Positions 38,001 to 44,695 of a stretch of 47,431 nucleotides of DNA are shown here, one piece after another (within the stretch, counting starts at the first letter, position 1; the number at the start of each line of letters is the position of its first letter). The notes under the pieces were generated by a model. It was not told the origin of the DNA, made no database searches, and saw only the letters and a list, made by a program, of their open reading frames with translations. This DNA comes from CAZHZT01 sp964537285 (GTDB lineage Bacteria > Bacteroidota > Bacteroidia > Chitinophagales > Saprospiraceae). The stretch covers positions 1-47,431 of the forward strand of contig CAZHZT010000035.1 of the NCBI GenBank assembly GCA_964537285.1, given 5' to 3'. Position numbers and translations under genes: made by a program.

Positions 38001-39439
38001 ATATTGGTTATTTGGCAAACATCCGAGCAGGTCGCCCCTGGTGTCAGGGTAATCGGACCAGTAGAACATCCCAAAGGGCCATCGTCCGTAATTGAAAAAG
38101 TTATTGGCCCCCCACTTATTGGGTAGGGGCCGAAGGTAACCGTATTACCATATGCTCCCGCAATTACGTTTGGGTCATCTGCGGTCCAAGTACCAGAGGT
38201 GTTGGTTCCGTTTACCTGAATCGTGTAGGAAAAAGTATCGTCATTAGGGTTGGATGCTGTGCCATTGTCATCGCATATAGGCCCTGAAATTATAGTTGCA
38301 GAAAGTGAAATAATTGGAACGGTCAATGTTAGGGCATCAATACAAGGTGCCGAACCAGCTGTGTAAGTAACGCTTCCTGCTCCATTCACTGAAGGGTCGA
38401 AAATAGCTGTCCCATCTCCATTATCCGTAATGCCTAAACCTGACCAGTTGCCACCTTGCGTTGCTCCTGGGTCAGGAGATAAGGTAATCGGTACGCCGTC
38501 AATACATGTTGAAGGAGCGGTCCAGGAGGCATCAGCTCCTTGAAATACATCTACCATTGTAGTCATTGGGTTAGCACATTCCGAAGGAGCGGGGGTAAAT
38601 GTAAGGGTGAAGGTTCCTGCCCCGGCAACTCCGGGGTCGAATTGATTCCCTGACACTCCGGGGCCGGACCAAGTTCCATCTATTCCTCCTTGGTTAGTAG
38701 GCAAGGCCACTGCGGCTTCATTATCGCAGAAAACAGTTTGTGGCAAAGAGAGCGAATAATTGACAAACTGAATTCCTTCTACCATGATGTTGTCAAGAGT
38801 ATATGTTTCCGGGCCGAACTTATTGGCCATGTAAACCCGGATGACCAAATCATTTCCGTTCAAATTAGAGACGCTGAATGGGCCAATACCATTGTCTCCG
38901 CAAATGTAAAGTCCTAAGAAAGTTGTACCATCAATATCATATTCTATTACGACTTGATCATGGAAATCGTCGATGGAATTATTCCCGGTACAGCCAAAGA
39001 TCGGAGCCCCTGGATTCAGGCACTCCATACCACCGGAAGAACCTGTTACAAGGGAGAAAGACACATCACAAAAGTTCGAAATGTCAATCACTTCTGATTC
39101 CCAGGTATTATCATTTCCCCCTCCCGGGCCTGAAAGCACACAACAAGGGAAGCCCTCTACATCATTTACGGTGAAAGCTCCGCCAAATACGCCAAATTGA
39201 TTCCCCATGTTCAGGCCAGGGTCGTCACAGTCGGTTCCGGTTCCTGTCCAGGTTCCTCCGGGGTCACTGATGGTTCCGTCGGGGAAGGAGTTAAAATCTT
39301 CTGACCATATAGTTACCTGGCCGCTTGCAACCTGAGTGCAGACAATACTAATGATTAAAGCTAAGAAAAAAATAGAGTGTTGAGAAAGCGATGTTAAGGA
39401 AAGGGGCTTTCCGGTAATGGGTAGATTAAAGGGCTTCAT
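29019..39439 (-). CDS. Giant T9SS type B surface protein without propeller; contains assembly gap
   Basis: Paralogue of the adjacent gene, interrupted by 100 Ns (30676-30775). Order: N-terminal signal region (hydrophobic stretch IFFLALIISIVCTQVASGQ); jellyroll-like region (VTIWSEDFNSFPDGT, GLNMGNQFGVFGG, CCVLSGPGGGNDN); Ig-like modules (GTWSGPGVSGNQFDPGVAGA); 20 A repeats, of which units 2-4 are the GSAG variant; an Ig-like module (VNGCTASDSV); 15 or more full B repeats; GCDS modules; a SprB-like module (PTCFGENDGFIFIDTVIG); and a type B sorting domain (VFIPNAISPNGDGFNEDFVI...GVYVYYVEVEFADGSV). Phase of the B repeats predicts a gap of 95+123n bp; n=0 restores one frame of 3,471 residues. Predicted role: T9SS-exported, disulfide- and probably calcium-stabilised surface fibre. 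It differs from its neighbour mainly in lacking the propeller. Confidence 0.88.
30275..32250 (-). repeat. Sixteen or more 123-bp B repeats, giant gene 2
   Basis: Same 41-residue unit as in giant gene 1 (SCNPxDTGxxxxxLTNQFG-CDS), mostly with A in place of L before DTG. Contains the 100-N gap. 30776-30964 and 31022-31210 are identical over 189 bases, a two-unit (246-bp) duplication. Confidence 0.95.
30676..30775. other. Assembly gap (100 Ns) inside B repeats
   Basis: The N run sits between unit residue 40 on one side and the last base of the codon for the second cysteine (residue 31) on the other. The missing length must be 95+123n to keep phase, not 100, so this is a placeholder. Confidence 0.95.
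32470..38283 (-). repeat. Array of twenty 96-residue A repeats, giant gene 2
   Basis: Same 288-bp unit as in giant gene 1. Units 2-4 (about 37995-37095) are longer, with the variant core SVTPGTVxPxSGTFxxxTxF followed by QAGSAG. Units 5-15 are the most alike, mainly using LCDNNG or LCDDNG and TITDDADPxC. The array is not interrupted by the gap, so 20 is an exact count here. Confidence 0.95.
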
Positions 39440-39620
39440 AATATAATCGATTATTTTTGGAATTTAAAGCAGTTTTTTCCTGTAATGCTTTAGAATTCCA
39501 AAAATAGAACCTTTATTAGGCTAATTCACCCTTAGTTGGTTAAGTATAGATGAATTTTTATAAAAATGACAAAAGAAAAGAGTTTTAACTAGCCCAAGTT
39601 GCGTTTGTGTAAACAGGGAA

Positions 39621-40088
39621 TTAAAACTTGATAGTATAAGAGTAAGTCTTTTCTTTAGGTTTTTTAGGCGGTTCCTTCTTTTGGGGTTTGGATGTAGGTA
39701 CAACTTGATAGACAAACTGACCTGCAGCCTGCTGAGGTCTGCTTTTAGGAAGGGTAGGTTGAGATTGAGGTAGTCTGAAATGAATTTGAAGGGTTTTGTG
39801 AAAAATGACTCGAACACCTCGGTTTTTAGGTACCTGAAACTTTAGGAGTTTCACTAGTCTTGCAGCTTCTTCATCACATCCGTGGCCAAGTCCTGAAATG
39901 ATCTTTGTGTCTGTTACTTCTCCCAAATGATTGATATCGAACTTGATGTGAACAGTTCCTTCTGTTTTATTTTCCATTGCTTCTTTGGGATAACGCATGT
40001 GTTTCCCAATGAAAGCTTTCATAGCTTTGGGGCCACCCTCATAGATGGGTTTTTTGATGAAGTGCTTGTCTTTTCTTTCTTTTTGCAT
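39621..40088 (-). CDS. TonB C-terminal domain-like protein without membrane anchor
   Basis: A 155-residue protein. Residues 15-105 resemble TonB C-terminal domains of Bacteroidota energy transducers: GPKAMKAFIGKHMRYPKEAM, EGTVHIKFDINHLGEVTDTK and IISGLGHGCDEEAARLVKLL. Typical members have an N-terminal membrane helix and a Pro-rich periplasmic linker before this domain. Here the domain comes first, there is no helix or signal peptide, and a Pro/Lys/Gln-rich tail follows (LPKSRPQQAAG, KPQKKEPPKKPKEK). It may be a soluble derivative, or an inverted domain order; function unknown. The ATG start leads straight into the domain. It is separated from sdhB by palindromic elements, so it is unlikely to be in that operon. 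Confidence 0.75.
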   Translation of the reverse strand: MQKERKDKHFIKKPIYEGGPKAMKAFIGKHMRYPKEAMENKTEGTVHIKFDINHLGEVTDTKIISGLGHGCDEEAARLVKLLKFQVPKNRGVRVIFHKTLQIHFRLPQSQPTLPKSRPQQAAGQFVYQVVPTSKPQKKEPPKKPKEKTYSYTIKF

Positions 40089-40096
40089 AAGATATC

Positions 40097-40286
40097 TTAA
40101 TAGACTTGTTCTGCAGCTGATTAATGGGCTTGAATTGCCAAATTTTATTTTATACTGCGTTGAAAATACTCGACGTAGCTATGGCTCCCGAAGGTGATCG
40201 GGACAAGTTATGCCTGCGTTTTTCGCCTTGTCTAAAATAAAATTTGGTCAATTACGCTCCATCATCAGCTACAGAACAAGTCTAAT
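40097..40286. mobile_element. Palindromic repeat element with AGACTTGTTCTG ends
   Basis: Terminal inverted repeats TAGACTTGTTCTGCAGCTGAT (40099-40119, here broken for brevity by position) and its counterpart near 40262-40282 enclose a second inverted pair, CAAATTTTATTTTA / TAAAATAAAATTTG. Related ends occur at 14964-14987 and 41148-41165. The ~190-bp element is MITE-like and intergenic; no gene is present. Confidence 0.6.
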
Positions 40287-40366
40287 GAACTAAAATAATT
40301 GTATAAAAATAAGGGAATTTTGAATATATTCAAAATTCCCTTATTTTTATACAATTATTTTAGTTC
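40287..40366. terminator. Perfect 80-bp palindrome after sdhB
   Basis: Arms 40287-40326 and 40327-40366 are exact reverse complements of 40 bases with no loop. It lies 3 bases beyond the sdhB stop codon (40370-40372) and probably ends the sdhCAB transcript. Confidence 0.85.
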
Positions 40367-40369
40367 AGT

Positions 40370-41122
40370 TTAAACTGTTTGCTCCGAGCCTACTGCGGAG
40401 CCCAGATATTCGCGATTCATGCGAGCGATATTTGCGACAGAAATACCTTTTGGACACTCAGCTTCGCAAGCAGTGATGTTTGAACAGTTGCCGAAGCCCT
40501 CTAAATCCATTTGCTTAACCATCGCTTGTGCACGGCGTTTTGCCTCTACTTTACCTTGAGGAAGTAAAGACAAGTGAGATACTTTTGCAGATGTGAACAA
40601 CATGGCAGAGGCGTTTGGGCAAGCAGCGACACAGGCACCGCAACCGATGCAGGTAGCTGCATCCATCGCTTTGGAAGCCAATTCTTTCTCAATTGGAATA
40701 GCGTTCCCGTCCTGAGCCTGGCCGGTATTTACAGAAATAAAACCACCTGCCTGAATGATGCGATCAAAAGAAGAACGATCGACAACTAAATCCTTGATAA
40801 CCGGGAAAGCCTTGGCTCTCCATGGTTCTACAGTGATCGTATCGCCATCTTTAAAAGAACGCATATGCAATTGACAAACGGTTGTATTGCGCATCGGGCC
40901 ATGCGGATGGCCATTTACTACCAAACTGCAAGTTCCACAGATTCCCTCTCTGCAGTCGTGCTCAAAAGCTACAGGTTCTTCCTTTTTAGAGATCAATTCT
41001 TCATTTAATACATCCAACATCTCCAGAAATGACATGTGCTCACTCGCTACCACACTATAAGTTTTAAAGCCTCCTTTATCTTTAGGCCCATTTTGTCTCC
41101 AGATTTTTAACTTTAAATTCAT
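40370..41122 (-). CDS. sdhB: Succinate dehydrogenase/fumarate reductase iron-sulfur subunit
   Basis: A 250-residue membrane-peripheral subunit that carries electrons between the flavoprotein and the cytochrome b. The N-terminal ferredoxin-like domain has a [2Fe-2S] cysteine set in CREGICGTCSLVV and the later TTVCQLHM. The C-terminal domain has CIGCGACVAACPNAS and CSNITACEAECPKGIS, supplying [4Fe-4S] and [3Fe-4S] ligands. It is the last gene of the sdhC-sdhA-sdhB operon, 69 bases after sdhA, and is followed by a perfect palindrome. It could serve either direction, succinate oxidation or fumarate reduction. Confidence 0.96.
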   Translation of the reverse strand: MNLKLKIWRQNGPKDKGGFKTYSVVASEHMSFLEMLDVLNEELISKKEEPVAFEHDCREGICGTCSLVVNGHPHGPMRNTTVCQLHMRSFKDGDTITVEPWRAKAFPVIKDLVVDRSSFDRIIQAGGFISVNTGQAQDGNAIPIEKELASKAMDAATCIGCGACVAACPNASAMLFTSAKVSHLSLLPQGKVEAKRRAQAMVKQMDLEGFGNCSNITACEAECPKGISVANIARMNREYLGSAVGSEQTV

Positions 41123-41190
41123 GTTATATTTGTTTGCAGGTTATGAGTTAACAGAACAAGTCTAAATGTTCTATTTACCCAAGACCTGAA

Positions 41191-43191
41191 TTATTTATAA
41201 GATCTTACTTTTAATTCAACATTCTCAAATACAAGGTCTTCCTTATGAAGAATAGGGTCTTCATCTGTATTTACCCATTCCCATGCTGAAACGTAAGCGT
41301 AATTCTCGTCATCGCGAAGAGCTTCTCCTTCGCTAGTCTGGTATTCTTCACGGAAGTGCCCGCCACAAGATTCATTTCGATCCAAAGCATCGACGACCAT
41401 TAACTCTCCTAGATCAATGAAATCCGCTACTCTGGCAGCTTTTTCCAACTCAGGATTGTAATCATCCATGCTTCCTGGTACATATAAATCACTCCAAAAC
41501 TCTTTGCGAAGGTCCTGGATCATTTTTCGGGCTTCTTTTAAGCCTTCTGCATTACGAGACATGCCGCACTTATCCCACATGATTTTACCTAAGCGGCGGT
41601 GGAAACTTTCAGCAGATTGATTACCACCTACATTCATCAATCGTTCCAGGCGATCACGAGTAGTGTTTTCTGCCTGCTCAAACTCAGGAGAATTTGGATC
41701 AATGCTTGGAGTACGAATCTCGTTGGATAAGAATTGACCGATAGTGTAAGGAATTACAAAGTACCCATCTGCTAAACCTTGCATCAATGCTGACGCTCCG
41801 AGGCGGTTTGCTCCGTGATCAGAAAAGTTCGACTCTCCTAAAGAGAATAAACCAGGAATATTTGTTTCCAAATTGTAGTCAACCCAAAGGCCACCCATTG
41901 TGTAATGCACCGCCGGATAGATCATCATTGGTGTCTTATATGGATTATCGCCGGTAATCTTCTCGTACATTTCGAATAAGTTACCATATTTGGCTTCTAC
42001 AACTTTCTCCCCAAGTTCTGTTATGGTTGCTTTATCAGGATTGTGAATACCCTTAGAAATTGCTTCAGAACGGCCATATCGTTCAATAGCAGCCGCAAAG
42101 TCAAGATAAACAGCCAAGCCAGATTGGTTTACCCCTCTACCTTCGTCACATACGGCCTTGGCTGCACGTGAAGCTACATCCCGAGGAACCAAATTACCAA
42201 ATGCTGGATAACGACGTTCTAAATAATAATCTCTTTCTTCTTCATTTAAGTCAGTAGGTTTCTTTGATCCGTTCCGAATCGCCTGTACATCATCCATTGA
42301 TTTAGGTACCCAAACACGGCCGTCATTTCTTAAAGACTCCGACATTAGCGTGAGTTTGGATTGGTAATCTCCGGATACCGGGATGCAAGTAGGGTGAATT
42401 TGAGTGAAACAAGGGTTGGCCATCAATGCTCCGCGCTTTACCGAACGCCATGCAGCCGTGACATTACAATTCATAGCATTCGTAGAAAGGTAGAAAACAT
42501 TACCGTAACCACCGCTTGCAAGCACTACACAATGCGCTGCGTGGCGTTCCAGTTCGCCGGTAAGCAGGTTACGCGCAATTATTCCGCGTGCTTTACCATC
42601 TACGATCACAAGATCCAGCATCTCATGGCGATTGTACATCTGAACATTGCCCAAAGAAATCTGACGTGAAAGCGATTGATATGCTCCGAGCAGTAGCTGT
42701 TGTCCGGTTTGTCCCTTCGCATAGAAGGTACGAGATACCTGAACCCCACCGAATGAGCGGTTGTCAAGCAATCCGCCGTATTCTCTTGCAAAAGGCACCC
42801 CTTGGGCAACACATTGATCAATGATGTTTCTGCTTACTTCTGCTAAACGATAAACGTTCGCTTCGCGAGAGCGATAATCACCTCCCTTAATGGTATCATA
42901 AAAAAGGCGATAAACACTGTCACCATCGTTTTGATAGTTCTTGGCAGCGTTAATGCCACCCTGAGCAGCGATACTGTGCGCTCTCCTCGGGCTATCATGA
43001 AAAGTGAAGGCTTTTACATTATATCCAAGCTCACCTAGTGTAGCTGCCGCAGAAGCTCCGGCAAGACCGGTTCCAACAACGATGATATCAATACGACGTT
43101 TATTGTTCGGAGCCACCAGGTTCATCGTAGAGCGATACTGCGTCCACTTAGTTTCTAATGACCCTTCAGGGATTTTAGAATCAGGTTTCAT
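41191..43191 (-). CDS. sdhA: Succinate dehydrogenase/fumarate reductase flavoprotein subunit
   Basis: A 666-residue catalytic subunit with covalently bound FAD that interconverts succinate and fumarate. The FAD-binding Rossmann motif VVGTGLAGASAA is at about 38-49. HSIAAQGGINAAKNYQ matches the flavin-linking histidine region, and the substrate-site segments TQIHPTCIPVSG and DHGANRLGASALMQGLADG are present. The length and the C-terminal region (NESCGGHFREEYQTSEGEAL) fit the b558-type enzymes of Bacteroidota. The gene lies 58 bases after sdhC and 68 before sdhB on the same strand. The ATG at 43191 gives a usual N-terminal extension. Confidence 0.97.
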   Translation of the reverse strand: MKPDSKIPEGSLETKWTQYRSTMNLVAPNNKRRIDIIVVGTGLAGASAAATLGELGYNVKAFTFHDSPRRAHSIAAQGGINAAKNYQNDGDSVYRLFYDTIKGGDYRSREANVYRLAEVSRNIIDQCVAQGVPFAREYGGLLDNRSFGGVQVSRTFYAKGQTGQQLLLGAYQSLSRQISLGNVQMYNRHEMLDLVIVDGKARGIIARNLLTGELERHAAHCVVLASGGYGNVFYLSTNAMNCNVTAAWRSVKRGALMANPCFTQIHPTCIPVSGDYQSKLTLMSESLRNDGRVWVPKSMDDVQAIRNGSKKPTDLNEEERDYYLERRYPAFGNLVPRDVASRAAKAVCDEGRGVNQSGLAVYLDFAAAIERYGRSEAISKGIHNPDKATITELGEKVVEAKYGNLFEMYEKITGDNPYKTPMMIYPAVHYTMGGLWVDYNLETNIPGLFSLGESNFSDHGANRLGASALMQGLADGYFVIPYTIGQFLSNEIRTPSIDPNSPEFEQAENTTRDRLERLMNVGGNQSAESFHRRLGKIMWDKCGMSRNAEGLKEARKMIQDLRKEFWSDLYVPGSMDDYNPELEKAARVADFIDLGELMVVDALDRNESCGGHFREEYQTSEGEALRDDENYAYVSAWEWVNTDEDPILHKEDLVFENVELKVRSYK

Positions 43192-43249
43192 ATATATGAT
43201 TTTGTATATCGATTATTTTTAAAAAAATTCAGAATTTAATTGTCTTGGA

Positions 43250-44002
43250 TTATTGAATCAACCACTGGAAATCCTCGATACGTTCAGCTATCGCCGCTGT
43301 AGGCAGCGCTTTCGCAAAATAAAAGTATATAGGTAGTACAGCATAGCCTAAAGGAACGATAATTGAATATAACCAACCTACTCCTTTGATTAGTGGGGTG
43401 TACTTTTGATGGTTCAATCCAAGAGTTTGGAAAGCGCTTTGAAATCCATGTGCTAAATGGAGTGCCAAAGCAACTAAGCCTACTAAGTAAGCAATTACGA
43501 TCCAGAGTTGTTTAAAGGAAACATACACCTTAATGTAAAGATCTTGATAGTAGGTTGCTGATCCCTTGTAAGATTCAGTTGGCAGATTTTCTGTTTTCAT
43601 GGCCCACCAGAAGTCTCCCATATGTAAAAGTAAAAATGCAAGTACTAAAATGCCGAGGTACATCATATTTTTGGATGCAAATGCACTTGTACCGGTAGTT
43701 CTGGTTACCTTTACAGCATAGCGTTCTGTTCCACGGGCAGCGCGATTTTGCTGCCAGATGACAACACCCTGGATGGCGTGGATCAGGATGAATGCATAAA
43801 GGCCGTATGAAATGAACTTGATAAATTTGTTATGCGTCATGAAGTAAGCATAGCGATTGAATGCTTCTCCGCCATCGTTCATAATTAATTGTAAATTGCC
43901 GATTAAATGAACAATGAGGAACAAGATTAGAAATAAACCTGTTAAGCTCATGACAAGCTTCTTGCCGAGCGAAGATGTCAAAAATGATGAAAACCAGTTC
44001 AT
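43250..44002 (-). CDS. sdhC: Succinate dehydrogenase cytochrome b558-type membrane subunit
   Basis: A 250-residue membrane anchor with about five helices that holds haem and passes electrons between the quinone pool and SdhB. N-terminus MNWFSSFLTSSLGKKLVMSL is typical of the b558 family. Histidines in helices (FLIVHLIGN, ILIHAIQGV, LLLHMGDFWW, LALHLAHGFQ) are candidate haem ligands. The ATG at 44002 is preferred; a further upstream start at 44047 would overlap the promoter (-7 at 44045-44052). It is first in the operon. Confidence 0.95.
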   Translation of the reverse strand: MNWFSSFLTSSLGKKLVMSLTGLFLILFLIVHLIGNLQLIMNDGGEAFNRYAYFMTHNKFIKFISYGLYAFILIHAIQGVVIWQQNRAARGTERYAVKVTRTTGTSAFASKNMMYLGILVLAFLLLHMGDFWWAMKTENLPTESYKGSATYYQDLYIKVYVSFKQLWIVIAYLVGLVALALHLAHGFQSAFQTLGLNHQKYTPLIKGVGWLYSIIVPLGYAVLPIYFYFAKALPTAAIAERIEDFQWLIQ

Positions 44003-44044
44003 GAATTTATTTTTTCGTTTTGTGATAAACGTTACACATACACA

Positions 44045-44075
44045 CAAATCTATCTATTAAAGATAATTATACCAA
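44045..44075 (-). promoter_or_regulatory. Promoter of the sdhCAB operon
   Basis: On the minus strand TAGATTTG (44052-44045) is an exact -7 match, with TTG (44075-44073) 20 bases upstream as the -33 element. Transcription would start near 44038, giving a leader of about 36 bases before the sdhC ATG at 44002. Confidence 0.7.
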
Positions 44076-44116
44076 CTTATGTTCGTAATTTGAAATATTG
44101 AAAAGTATTATTTAGA

Positions 44117-44653
44117 ATGGATCAAAATAATGATGAAAAGCCTCCAAGGGGCCTAGAAAAAGAAGTTTCTTTTAATTTTTTTCTGGAAAAGTTTCCGGAA
44201 TTAGAACTACCTGTTACGCTCTCTGATCAGGAGCATCACGTTTTTAGCCGCAAAAATGAACCTTTGAACAAACTGACCATTGAAAAATTCCTCCTTCCGG
44301 TTGAGAATGAAAGTGAAATGGATGAATTCACTGAATTTATCCCGGGGTTTCAGTTGAAAGGTACCGCTGAATTTGGCTTCCATGCAGTTGTCTATTGGAA
44401 AGCAGAATTATTAAGATACAAATATATTCTAGCTACCTTTTCAAAAAATGGGGAGTTGATTGATTTTAAAGAAATTGCCGGAACCCGCACTCAAGACAAC
44501 CAGACAATCCAATCCGTCGCTACGATCGAGGAAGATTGGATGATCTATATCGTTGAAGGGGGACATTCGGATAAAAATGCTCTTTATCAAGCTTCCGCCA
44601 GCCACGCCCATCAAATGGAACTTTTATCTGATGGACGAATTATTCACGCTTAA
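44117..44653 (+). CDS. Hypothetical protein
   Basis: A 178-residue soluble protein that I do not recognise. No signal peptide or membrane helix is visible. The N-terminal third is acidic and contains SFNFFLEKFPELELPVTL. The middle has a beta-rich pattern (ELLRYKYILATFSKNGELID), with IAGTRTQDNQTIQSVATIEE, and the C-terminus has HAHQMELLSDGRI. The ATG start follows a 114-base gap from the divergent sdhC. It is followed by rnr on the same strand after 42 bases and may share its transcript. Confidence 0.75.
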   Translation: MDQNNDEKPPRGLEKEVSFNFFLEKFPELELPVTLSDQEHHVFSRKNEPLNKLTIEKFLLPVENESEMDEFTEFIPGFQLKGTAEFGFHAVVYWKAELLRYKYILATFSKNGELIDFKEIAGTRTQDNQTIQSVATIEEDWMIYIVEGGHSDKNALYQASASHAHQMELLSDGRIIHA

Positions 44654-44695
44654 ATTAAGTAGCAAGAACCACTATTAAATGCACGATTAAAAAAT

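Noticed and set aside
18511..39200. Many plus-strand ORFs of 60-200 residues opposite the giant genes
   Set aside because: They repeat with the 123- and 288-bp periods of the minus-strand arrays and are antisense shadows of low-stop repetitive sequence.
44003..44047. Upstream start of sdhC
   Set aside because: It would place the -7 box of the operon promoter inside the coding region, and the family N-terminus begins at 44002.
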